Origin: JABJPM01 sp964596705
Lineage (GTDB): Archaea; Nanobdellota; Nanobdellia; SCGC-AAA011-G17; PNOQ01
Direction of reading: 5' to 3'
Assembly: GCA_964596705.1 (NCBI GenBank)
Contig: CAZQVG010000023.1
Location: 1 to 8,447 of the forward strand
Length of the DNA: 8,447 bases
The notes beneath the pieces were generated by a model. That model had not been told where the DNA came from. It worked only from the letters and a program-made list of their open reading frames with translations, and ran no database searches. Shown piece after piece: positions 1 through 6,060 of the stretch. Within the stretch, counting starts at the first letter, position 1; the number at the start of each line of letters is the position of its first letter. The translations under genes and the position numbers were made by a program.

Positions 1-2
1 CT

Positions 3-440
3 GATGATCCTAGTTTTTTTCCTGAGTTTGTTAATATGGGAAGGCCTGGAGACTATGATGTTGGAGTGTTTTTTAGTGGTTGTCCAGGAAATAATCCTAT
101 TATTGGGAGAAAGATAGTTTGTGTTTATGGAGATAAAATTTCTATTGATGGTGTTGATTTTCCTAATTTGGGAAGAGAGTTTGTCTTAGGGGCAGCTTTT
201 TCAGATACAAATAATTTTGGATGTATGGTAAATGAAAGTGTTAGTAAGTGGATGAATATTGTGGAAATTTTAATTCAGAAAAATAGGATGTTAAGAGATT
301 GTTCAGGTATAAGAAGTAATTTGAATGTTAGTTTGAATGATTATAAAGGAAATTTGGAAATTGGGGAGTATAATTTTGTGTCTAATGTTGATTATCTCAA
401 TTCAGATTTAGCAAGTTATGAATGTGAGGTGTTGTATTAA
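3..440 (+). CDS. 5'-truncated gene, cysteine-bearing protein of unknown function, first of a three-gene pilin-like operon
   Basis: I do not recognise this protein. The reading frame is open from position 3, where it enters the window, and ends with TAA at 438-440. An ATG at 36 lies in the same frame, but it has no ribosome binding site and codons continue upstream of it, so it is probably an internal methionine and the true start lies outside the window. About 145 residues are visible. They contain five cysteines (in SGCPGN, IVCVYG, FGCMVN, RDCSGI and YECEVLY), which suggests a disulfide-bearing domain outside the membrane. No membrane helix is visible in this part. The stop overlaps the next ATG by one base, so the gene is translationally coupled to two pilin-like genes. 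By context it may be another pilin-like or pilus-associated protein with its signal peptide in the missing part; that is inference. Codons are strongly A/T-ending. Confidence 0.75.
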   Translation, partial: DDPSFFPEFVNMGRPGDYDVGVFFSGCPGNNPIIGRKIVCVYGDKISIDGVDFPNLGREFVLGAAFSDTNNFGCMVNESVSKWMNIVEILIQKNRMLRDCSGIRSNLNVSLNDYKGNLEIGEYNFVSNVDYLNSDLASYECEVLY

Positions 441-862
441 TGAAACGAGGTCAAATGCAGATTCAAGAGAGTATTTTGGTGATTTTCATATTCTTTGTTA
501 TATTGATGATTGTTCTAGTTATGTTTTTTCAGTTTCAAAAAAAATCTATTTTGAATGATATTGAGGAATATCAAGAGATGGAGTTTAAACAACTTATTGA
601 TGTTATTCCGAATATGGCGGAATTGAAATATTCTAAGTTGGGTATTGAAAAAGGATGTATTGATTATTTGAAAGCTAAAGCTTTTAGGGGGATGAATTAT
701 GATTTTGGAAATAAAATGATTGTTTTGAAATATAATGGAGACCTGGTTTTGTATGATCATGGCGAGGGAGATTTGAGGAAGGTTAGTAGCCCTGTATGTG
801 TGTATGATGCAAGAAGTAAAAAGTTTTATTTTGGGGAGTTAGAAGTGGGGTGGTATAGATGA
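440..862 (+). CDS. Pilin-like protein with class III (RG|Q) signal peptide
   Basis: A 140-residue protein with N-terminus MKRGQMQIQESIL followed directly by a hydrophobic helix (about residues 11-31). Lys-Arg-Gly-Gln before the helix is the archaeal class III signal peptide, normally cut after Gly by a prepilin peptidase (EppA/FlaK/PibD type), leaving Gln as residue +1. The family's usual Glu at +5 is not exact here: Glu falls at +6. After the helix comes a charged stretch (about 34-50), then an outer domain of about 90 residues with two cysteines, Cys73 and Cys120, a plausible disulfide. The predicted product sits in the membrane or is assembled into a filament through the helix. The start is supported by GAGGTG at 426-431, eight bases upstream, and by the TAATG overlap with the previous stop. 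The outer domain is not one I can name. All Tyr and Asn codons are TAT and AAT, typical of local low-expression style. Confidence 0.85.
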   Translation: MKRGQMQIQESILVIFIFFVILMIVLVMFFQFQKKSILNDIEEYQEMEFKQLIDVIPNMAELKYSKLGIEKGCIDYLKAKAFRGMNYDFGNKMIVLKYNGDLVLYDHGEGDLRKVSSPVCVYDARSKKFYFGELEVGWYR

Positions 863-1278
863 AACTTTTTTCTAGAGGGCAGATGGAGACAGTAGGTTTG
901 GTTGTTATTGTAATTTTAATAGTTTTTATTGGGCTATTTGTGCTTATTTTTAGTCATAAATCTGGTAGTGATGATGATTTGTTTTTGGAGATGAAAGTAA
1001 ATAATTTTGTGAATGCAATAAGATATGTTAGTGTAGGGATGGATAGTTTTGAGGATAAAGTTGCTAGTTGTTGCTCGTTTAATGAATGTGATGATGTTCA
1101 GGAAGTTGTGGAGAGCGGGTTTGGATATTTTGATAGAGGGATGAGTTTTTTTATTGATTGTTATGATGGGAAGAGTTTGGAGTATTCTGGAAATGGTGGT
1201 TGTTCGTCGGGAGTTAGTTCTGTAAAAGTTAGTTTATCGTCGGGAGATAAGTTTTATGCAATCGTTTGTCGAAAATGA
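859..1278 (+). CDS. Pilin-like protein with RG|Q signal peptide and six-cysteine outer domain
   Basis: A 139-residue protein beginning MKLFSRGQMETVGLV. Arg-Gly-Gln immediately before a hydrophobic helix (about residues 12-31) is the same class III signal as in the gene upstream; predicted cleavage is after Gly7. The family's Glu at +5 is absent, with Glu at +3 instead. The outer domain of about 105 residues carries six cysteines (71, 72, 77, 101, 115, 137), enough for three disulfides, and is rich in Ser, Gly and Asp. The start overlaps the previous stop as ATGA (859-862), with G-rich GGGGTGG at 847-853 as ribosome binding site, so this is a coupled operon. The function is inferred to be a minor pilin or pilus-like surface fibre component. 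A membrane-tethered small secreted protein without filament assembly is the main alternative. Confidence 0.85.
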   Translation: MKLFSRGQMETVGLVVIVILIVFIGLFVLIFSHKSGSDDDLFLEMKVNNFVNAIRYVSVGMDSFEDKVASCCSFNECDDVQEVVESGFGYFDRGMSFFIDCYDGKSLEYSGNGGCSSGVSSVKVSLSSGDKFYAIVCRK

Positions 1279-1282
1279 GGGT

Positions 1283-1327
1283 TACAGGGCCTGTAGTGCT
1301 AAAATTTGGCAGTTTTGGGGCTTTTTT
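1283..1327 (+). terminator. Palindromes followed by a T-run at the end of the pilin-like operon
   Basis: Just after the last pilin-like stop there is a perfect 13-bp palindrome, TACAGG-G-CCTGTA (1283-1295), then a near-palindrome TGCTAAAATTTGGCA (1297-1311), then GGGGC and six T (1322-1327). T-runs are the main archaeal termination signal, so this plausibly ends the upstream transcript. The palindromes could instead be operator sites for the S-layer promoter that begins about 45 bases further on. Both readings are inference. Confidence 0.45.
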
Positions 1328-1340
1328 GTATACTGTAGAC

Positions 1341-1358
1341 TATAAATGTTTATAAATG
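1341..1358 (+). promoter_or_regulatory. Tandem TATA boxes upstream of the S-layer gene
   Basis: TATAAATG occurs twice, at 1341-1348 and 1351-1358, ten bases apart. The second copy reads TTTATAAATGG in context, a good archaeal TATA box. A start of transcription about 25 bases downstream (near 1378) would give a leader of roughly 115 bases before the S-layer ATG. This is unlike the other protein genes here, whose TATA boxes lie only about 25-28 bases from the start codon. Confidence 0.65.
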
Positions 1359-1377
1359 GAAAAAGTGCGATTCTATC

Positions 1378-1494
1378 TAATAAAAATTTAGAATAGATAA
1401 CGGTGTCATAGCTTAGAGTAGTGATTATAGTGTACTAAAAGAGGAGAACCCTTTTTAGAGGGGAAAAATCTGAATAAGGAGGTGTAAATTTCAG
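1378..1494 (+). promoter_or_regulatory. Long leader of the S-layer gene with a perfect Shine-Dalgarno
   Basis: AAGGAGGTG at 1476-1484, ten bases before the ATG, is a near-ideal match to the 16S anti-Shine-Dalgarno and fixes the S-layer start at 1495. Two further purine-rich, SD-like motifs lie upstream: GAGGAG (1441-1446) and GAGGGG (1458-1463). A small hairpin is possible at 1449-1462 (CCCT pairing with AGGG). The 5' boundary is estimated from the TATA box and was not observed. Confidence 0.6.
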
Positions 1495-3030
1495 ATGAAA
1501 AAGTTCATAAGAAAAATTGCAGCTGTTGGTGCAACTGTTAGTATGATTGGTATGACAGTTGGAGGAGCAGTTGCTGCTGATTTGAGTGATTTGCCAGCTC
1601 CATTTGTGAGCGGTGGTGACTATGTAAATACAGCATTTGTAGTAGGAGACGCTGCAGCAGGAAATGATGATGCTGCTAGGACAACATTGACAGGGTACTT
1701 TGGTGGATTTTTAGACAGTACTACTCTTTCAGGAGAGAATGTTAAATTAGAAAAGGCTAGTAATAAATTCAATTTGGGAGATGGNNNNNNNNNNNNNNNN
1801 NNNNNNNNNNNNNNNNNNNNNNNNNNNNNNNNNNNNNNNNNNNNNNNNNNNNNNNNNNNNNNNNNNNNNNNNNNNNNNNNNNNNATGTTGACTATGGATG
1901 CACCAGTGCTTGCAGAAAAAGAAACAATTAAGTTGGAGAATGATGGAAGCGACAATATTAAGTTGACTGCCCCTCTTGAAGATGGAACTGCATCATTTGA
2001 CTTGTTATACTATGACGGATCTTCTGGATTTACTGTGTTGGGTAAAGATTCTGATAACAGGTTGGTTACTTCAAGTGCATCAAGCATATTGTTTAACATT
2101 ACAAATGGAGATGATATGTTTGTAGCAACTTGGAAGTCTGGAGATGATGCAGAATCTTATTTGTTATCTGCGAGTGTAACTACTAGCGACAGTACAAATG
2201 TAACTACAATAAAGAATGAGATTACTGGAACAAATGAATGTGAGAACTTAGAAGCTAATGACCAATGTACAATTGGAAGTATGACCTTGACAATAAATAG
2301 TGTATATAGGGATGGAAGTAACAAATGGGTAAATATTAGTGGTGCAACATCATTTAAGGATATATACACTAAGGAAGGTTTGAAGATTGCATTGCCATAT
2401 GATGGAGATTCCAGTGCTGATGCACAGGCAATTAATCTAAGTGCTTCGCCTAGTGCATATAATCTTTCTATGACTGAAGAAGACAAAGACGGCACATTGG
2501 CAAATGGAAATACGTTTAAGGCTCAGATAGGAATTCAAGCTAGTGAACCTGGAGTAAATTCCGTATCTGGACTTGGTACAGGTTATGAAATTGATGACAC
2601 AGATGTTTACAAGTATTATGTAACTTCTGATTTGGCAACAAGTGCAGAATGGGATAAATCTGGTGATCAATATGACATAGAATTCACATACAACGGTGAA
2701 GAAGCTTACTTCAATGTGTATGTTGCAGAAGAAGGAGCTACAAGTACACCAGAGCCTGTATTGGTTAAAGACAATGCAGCAAGTGGTTATGACAACTTGA
2801 TCCTTGTAGGGGGACCATGTGTAAACCAGCTAACTGCTGAATACATGGGACTAACATATCCAGCTTGTGGAGATGCTTCCACAATAGCAGCAGATCAAGC
2901 TATCGTTAAATTAGTAGAGAAAGATGGCAAGACTGCATTGATTGTAGCTGGATGGGAACAAGCTGACACACAAAGAGCTGCAAGCAAAGTAGCTGAAGGT
3001 GGCTTAACAGGTACAGAAGTAACTGTATAA
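1495..3030 (+). CDS. S-layer protein, interrupted by an assembly gap
   Basis: The major surface-lattice protein. Residues 1-27 (MKKFIRKIAAVGATVSMIGM onward) are a signal peptide with an Ala-Val-Ala cleavage site; the mature start ADLSDLPAPF, followed by a segment with VVGDAAAG, matches archaeal S-layer N-terminal domains as I remember them. The last 78 residues begin NLILVGGPCVNQLTAEYMGL and contain ALIVAGWEQADTQRAA, the usual S-layer C-terminal domain, with two cysteines (nominal 442 and 458). Another cysteine pair lies in NECENLEANDQC. Five N-X-S/T sequons are visible (FNIT, TNVT, VNIS, INLS, YNLS), consistent with N-glycosylation. There is no C-terminal membrane anchor. Exactly 100 N interrupt codons 97-130; the two sides are in frame, but the true length is unknown. 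Codons use TAC and AAC more than the neighbours, as expected for an abundant protein. It has its own promoter, a strong ribosome binding site and a terminator. Confidence 0.9.
   Translation: MKKFIRKIAAVGATVSMIGMTVGGAVAADLSDLPAPFVSGGDYVNTAFVVGDAAAGNDDAARTTLTGYFGGFLDSTTLSGENVKLEKASNKFNLGDXXXXXXXXXXXXXXXXXXXXXXXXXXXXXXXXXXMLTMDAPVLAEKETIKLENDGSDNIKLTAPLEDGTASFDLLYYDGSSGFTVLGKDSDNRLVTSSASSILFNITNGDDMFVATWKSGDDAESYLLSASVTTSDSTNVTTIKNEITGTNECENLEANDQCTIGSMTLTINSVYRDGSNKWVNISGATSFKDIYTKEGLKIALPYDGDSSADAQAINLSASPSAYNLSMTEEDKDGTLANGNTFKAQIGIQASEPGVNSVSGLGTGYEIDDTDVYKYYVTSDLATSAEWDKSGDQYDIEFTYNGEEAYFNVYVAEEGATSTPEPVLVKDNAASGYDNLILVGGPCVNQLTAEYMGLTYPACGDASTIAADQAIVKLVEKDGKTALIVAGWEQADTQRAASKVAEGGLTGTEVTV
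1785..1884. other. Assembly gap of exactly 100 N
   Basis: A run of 100 N inside the S-layer coding region. This round number is a common placeholder for a gap of unknown size, so the distance and any sequence between the two halves of the gene cannot be inferred from the window. With the nominal 100 bases, the downstream half is in frame with the start at 1495. Confidence 0.98.
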
Positions 3031-3035
3031 ACCTT

Positions 3036-3060
3036 CTCTCTTTTTTTCTTTTTGATTTTA
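3036..3060 (+). terminator. Poly-T terminator of the S-layer gene
   Basis: Five bases after the S-layer stop the sequence becomes pyrimidine-rich, with seven T at 3041-3047 and five T at 3049-3053. There is no strong stem before it. Successive T-runs without a hairpin are the known archaeal termination signal. Confidence 0.7.
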
Positions 3061-3072
3061 TTAAAACAGAAA

Positions 3073-3083
3073 GTTTTTTATTA
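3073..3083 (+). promoter_or_regulatory. Possible TATA box for the small secreted gene pair
   Basis: GTTTTTTATTA is centred about 28 bases upstream of the ATG at 3106 and follows the S-layer terminator. No ribosome binding site precedes that ATG, so a leaderless transcript starting near 3104-3106 is likely. The box is a weak match to TTTATA. Confidence 0.4.
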
Positions 3084-3105
3084 GGTAATTGAGTTTTTTA
3101 GTTCT

Positions 3106-3594
3106 ATGAAGAAGAAAGAAAATAGAAACAGGCTGTATTTTGGATTGCTAATTATATTTTTGATGGTTAGTAGCACAATTGGATTTTTTTATGGAGATTC
3201 TGGTGTGAAAAAAGTTTATGGCCATAAATTCCTTAAAATTGATAAGGGGTGGAGAACATATATTGAAGGTATTGAGTCGTATTGGGATTTTAGTTATTTG
3301 CCTAATGAAATAGGTTCTGATTTAAGTTTTGTTGATTTCAGTAAAAGAAACATAAAAGTGTATGCTTTGAATGATAAATCAAAGCCATATGTTGATAAGA
3401 TTAAATTTATTCTATTATATAAACAAGTTGTTGTTGAAGAAGTAAATGAATTAGATTGTAATAGTGATGTTTGGGTGTTAAATCAATCTTTAAGCAAATT
3501 AGAAGTTGAACGTAAGAATGGGTGCATTTTCTTAAATGGAAACCTTAATAAATTTATTGATGGTTTAAGTTATAAGGTATTTGGGGTGTTGTAA
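3106..3594 (+). CDS. Small membrane-tethered secreted protein, first of a pair
   Basis: A 162-residue protein of no family I can name, though its pattern resembles uncharacterised proteins of DPANN archaea as I recall them. It has a basic N-terminus (MKKKENRNRL), one hydrophobic segment (about 11-28) serving as signal or anchor, then an outer domain with VYGHKFLKIDKGW and SYLPNEI. The C-terminal part has two cysteines (118 and 140), a sequon NQS at 126-128, and ends LSYKVFGVL. That ending and the cysteine arrangement recur in the next gene (LAYELIGVM), so the two C-terminal domains are probably related. The gene follows the S-layer terminator and is one base from the next start, forming a two-gene unit. 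A role at the cell surface next to the S-layer is inferred from location and topology only. Translation is probably leaderless. Confidence 0.8.
   Translation: MKKKENRNRLYFGLLIIFLMVSSTIGFFYGDSGVKKVYGHKFLKIDKGWRTYIEGIESYWDFSYLPNEIGSDLSFVDFSKRNIKVYALNDKSKPYVDKIKFILLYKQVVVEEVNELDCNSDVWVLNQSLSKLEVERKNGCIFLNGNLNKFIDGLSYKVFGVL
3583..3588 (+). promoter_or_regulatory. Ribosome binding site that decides the start at 3596
   Basis: GGGGTG lies seven bases before ATG at 3596. It supports that ATG over the in-frame TTG at 3581, which would add the residues MGCCK ahead of a normal MKK signal-peptide start and has no binding site of its own. Confidence 0.6.
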
Positions 3595-3595
3595 A

Positions 3596-4243
3596 ATGAA
3601 GAAAACAATTAGCGTTTTAGGAATAATTTTGTTATTTATGGTGTTTTTTGGAGTTGGATATTATTTTAATGGATTAAAAGACAGTACAGGATATTTTGTA
3701 TATTCTGGTCCTGGAGGAGAGTATGACTTTTTTGTATCAGATAAGGGAGATTATTGGTTAAATTGGACTGCAAAAACAAAAGTATCTGGCAATTTGTATG
3801 CACTTCAAAGTTATCTTACTCCATTTGCATATGGTCCGGCAGAACTAGTTGATATTTATAGTGAGAAAGTTGTTAGAACAATAAAAAATGCAGATACAGT
3901 GTACTTAACTAGAGATGTTTATTTAGATAAGAAAAACTGGGATGAATATCCTAAAGGTGGAATGATAATTGCTTTATTAAATTTGGATAGGACTATCCAG
4001 AAGTTTGGAGTTGGGACAGAATTTGCAGCTATTGAAAAAAATGAGAGAAGTGAAGAGTTAAATTTGCCTGTGATAGGGTGTGAGAATGCTAATAGTGAGA
4101 GGGTTGTTATTTTTCTGAAGGAAGGGTTGGAGAACAAAATATATAAAGATGGAGACTATTGTGTAGTTGTTGAGTTTAAAGAGAATGATGATCCAAATAA
4201 AGTTGCTACAAAGTTGGCTTATGAGTTGATTGGGGTCATGTAA
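3596..4243 (+). CDS. Small membrane-tethered secreted protein, second of a pair
   Basis: With the ATG at 3596 the product is 215 residues: MKKTISVLGI followed by a hydrophobic helix (about 5-24), then an extracytoplasmic domain. Visible landmarks are FVYSGPGGEYDFFV, the YGPAELVDIYSEKV stretch after a YLTPFAYG turn, and a C-terminal part with PVIGCENA (Cys162), an acidic/basic strand, DYCVVVEF (Cys189) and the ending LAYELIGVM. A sequon NWT lies at 56-58. The two cysteines and the final motif parallel the gene upstream, while the arrangement 'Cys-strand-Cys/hydrophobic strand-DD/AD-helix' also resembles the end of the S-layer protein (IVAGWEQADTQRAA). I infer a shared fold, perhaps an S-layer-associated or glycan-associated surface domain. 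There is no catalytic signature I can identify. It is co-transcribed with the preceding gene (one-base gap). The family is unnamed as far as I can tell. Confidence 0.82.
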   Translation: MKKTISVLGIILLFMVFFGVGYYFNGLKDSTGYFVYSGPGGEYDFFVSDKGDYWLNWTAKTKVSGNLYALQSYLTPFAYGPAELVDIYSEKVVRTIKNADTVYLTRDVYLDKKNWDEYPKGGMIIALLNLDRTIQKFGVGTEFAAIEKNERSEELNLPVIGCENANSERVVIFLKEGLENKIYKDGDYCVVVEFKENDDPNKVATKLAYELIGVM

Positions 4244-4255
4244 AATAGGGAAAAA

Positions 4256-4264
4256 TTTATAAAA
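4256..4264 (+). promoter_or_regulatory. TATA box of the large surface protein gene
   Basis: TTTATAAAA is centred 28 bases before ATG 4288 and preceded by GGGAAAAA, an acceptable purine-rich BRE. No Shine-Dalgarno is present before 4288, so the mRNA is probably leaderless. The box sits in a direct repeat of AAAAATTTAT (4251-4260 and 4261-4270). Confidence 0.65.
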
Positions 4265-4287
4265 ATTTATTTTTTAAACTTATTATT

Positions 4288-6051
4288 ATGAAAAAACTTT
4301 TAGTTTTGTTTGTTTTTTTATTTTTTGTATGGAATTTGGCAGGCGGAAGTATAAGTTCTTATGTTATGGTAGGCATTCCGTCTTCTTTAAGCGATTCTAA
4401 TTTAGTTGAGTTAAATGCTAGTCAATATGGTTTAATAAATGTAAGTGATGATTTAAGATTATTGAGTTATGAGGGGGGAACTAGTGCTTATGATTCACAT
4501 GTTTTTGTATTTAATATGAGTGATTCAATTAATGATGTTTCGAGAGTTGCTACCTTGAATTTTAGTTGGGAAGGTTATGGGGAAAATTCAAGTGGTTATT
4601 ATACAAATATTTCTATTTGGGATTGGACTAATGGTGAATGGGATTTGTTAAATAGCACAGATTTTAGTTCTAGTGGAGATATATTAATTGAGAACATTGT
4701 TAGTTCTGGCTTGACAGATTATATAAATTCAACAACAAAAGAAGTTGGTTTTTTAGTCACAACTCAAAAAAATTATAGTTGTGGTGCAGGACATACAGAT
4801 AATGGAGACGGGACATGTAGTGTTATTTTAAGACCTATTGCTAATGGTAGTTCAACTGCATTTAGTAGTCAATATCCTGGTAGTGGAGAACATTGGGATA
4901 AGGTAGATGATGTGACTGCAGATGAGGGCGGGACACTTGGGACATATATATACTCTGCTTCATCTACATCTATTCCTCCATTTTATATTGCAATAAAAGA
5001 AAATGGGGTTACGTCTTATGGAAGTTTAATTTCTTTGTCTGACCTTGCATGGAACAATTATGTAAAAACTTGGACAACGAGACCTTCTGATGGGGATAAA
5101 TGGACCGTAGAAGACATAAATAATCTAGAAATTGGAGTAAGAGCGGTTCCAAGCAGTAGTGAATTAGATCTATTTAATATTTCAAGTACGAGTTTTCCAG
5201 ATGGAGCAATTATAAATAGTGTTAAAGTTTTGGCAAGAGCAAGAGCAAGAAATGATTTGGGATTTTATACTGCTAGATTAACTCAGATTTATGCTACAAT
5301 TACTTATACTCCGAAAAACGTGTTGCATACGGATTATGTTCATTTAGGTTATACTAATGTTAGTATTTCTGAAACTAGTGAGGGGACTTCAGGAAGTTCA
5401 AATAAATTGGTTCAAAGGTATTCTAATGAGGGTTTGAAGTTTTATGTGTACTTGAGAAAAGATAGGGAAAAATCTATTGAGGTGGAGGATAAATTGAATT
5501 TGGGGGTGAGGGAATTTAGCATTAAGGCTAGCAATCTTATGAGGGGGAATATTGAAATCTTTGAAGATGATGGTTATGATTGCGTTGATGAACCTTATGT
5601 TGGATTGAGGGGATATAATATTGAACATGAGATGGACAATGAAGATATTGAAAGTGTTCTATTGCAGGTTACGGTTCCTAAAAATGTGGTGAATGAAAAT
5701 GATATTGAAGAGGTAAAAGGAATAAAATGTGGAGGGGAATTGAGTGTTAAAAAAGTTGGAGAGGACGAAGAGAATTATGTTTACGAGTTAGAAAGTGATG
5801 GGTTTTCTAAGTGGTATTTAATTGGGGTATTGAATGAAAATGTTGCTGTTGAAGATGAAACTATTGAAGACATTCAAGAAAGTGAAATGGATGATTTGGG
5901 GGAGGAGGAATTAGAAGAAACTTTAGTGATAAATAAAAGTCCGTTTAATTATGGTCTTGTGGTTAGTTATATTTCTTATATCTTGTTGTTTGTTGGGACG
6001 TTGTATCTGTTTTTTAGGGAAATTTCATGGAAAAAATTAAGGAAAGAATAA
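4288..6051 (+). CDS. Large membrane-anchored surface protein with beta-sandwich modules and a PGF-pre-PGF-like domain
   Basis: A 587-residue type I membrane protein. A signal peptide (1-20) is followed by a beta-rich module (about 24-160) ending in a Cys loop with GHTDNGDGTC, a motif I know from many microbial surface proteins. A second module (about 182-342) contains RPIANGSST, KVDD, YVKTWTTRPSDGDKWTVED and RLTQIYATITY, typical of surface and phage-tail-like beta-sandwiches that bind ligands. Residues about 345-515 resemble the archaeal PGF-pre-PGF domain: VTVPKNVVNEND, then a Cys and YELESDGFSKWYLIGV. An acidic linker (about 519-545), a membrane helix (about 554-576) and a basic tail (REISWKKLRKE) anchor the C-terminus. 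About thirteen N-X-S/T sequons, mostly in the first 190 residues, suggest heavy N-glycosylation. It likely acts outside the S-layer in adhesion or host/substrate contact (inference). Segment order in the second module is unusual. Confidence 0.85.
   Translation: MKKLLVLFVFLFFVWNLAGGSISSYVMVGIPSSLSDSNLVELNASQYGLINVSDDLRLLSYEGGTSAYDSHVFVFNMSDSINDVSRVATLNFSWEGYGENSSGYYTNISIWDWTNGEWDLLNSTDFSSSGDILIENIVSSGLTDYINSTTKEVGFLVTTQKNYSCGAGHTDNGDGTCSVILRPIANGSSTAFSSQYPGSGEHWDKVDDVTADEGGTLGTYIYSASSTSIPPFYIAIKENGVTSYGSLISLSDLAWNNYVKTWTTRPSDGDKWTVEDINNLEIGVRAVPSSSELDLFNISSTSFPDGAIINSVKVLARARARNDLGFYTARLTQIYATITYTPKNVLHTDYVHLGYTNVSISETSEGTSGSSNKLVQRYSNEGLKFYVYLRKDREKSIEVEDKLNLGVREFSIKASNLMRGNIEIFEDDGYDCVDEPYVGLRGYNIEHEMDNEDIESVLLQVTVPKNVVNENDIEEVKGIKCGGELSVKKVGEDEENYVYELESDGFSKWYLIGVLNENVAVEDETIEDIQESEMDDLGEEELEETLVINKSPFNYGLVVSYISYILLFVGTLYLFFREISWKKLRKE
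5233..5250 (+). repeat. Three tandem copies of GCAAGA
   Basis: A perfect 3 x 6-base tandem repeat in the large surface protein gene, encoding Ala-Arg-Ala-Arg-Ala-Arg in a beta strand of the second module. Related domains often show an 'ARARA'-like strand here, so it is probably structural, but the perfect DNA repeat could vary in copy number by slippage. Confidence 0.6.
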
Positions 6052-6060
6052 TCAGTTAAT

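Noticed and set aside
36..38. ATG 36 as the start of the first gene
   Set aside because: The frame is open back to position 3 and no ribosome binding site or TATA box precedes it; the gene is cut by the window edge.
1275..1355. A 26-codon frame starting with an ATGA overlap at the end of the last pilin-like gene (MRVTGPVVLKF...)
   Set aside because: The ATGA overlap resembles the coupling seen upstream, but the frame runs through the palindromes, the T-run and the TATA boxes, has no recognisable feature and is very short.
1620..2670. Minus-strand open frames opposite the S-layer gene
   Set aside because: One spans the N gap and all lie opposite a well-supported S-layer reading frame; none has a plausible start signal.
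3581..3595. TTG 3581 as the start of the second small secreted gene
   Set aside because: It would add MGCCK before a standard signal-peptide start, while ATG 3596 has GGGGTG seven bases upstream.
5940..6051. Archaeosortase PGF-CTERM sorting signal on the large surface protein
   Set aside because: There is no PGF motif before the C-terminal helix; the protein seems anchored by an ordinary membrane helix with a basic tail even though a PGF-pre-PGF-like domain is present.
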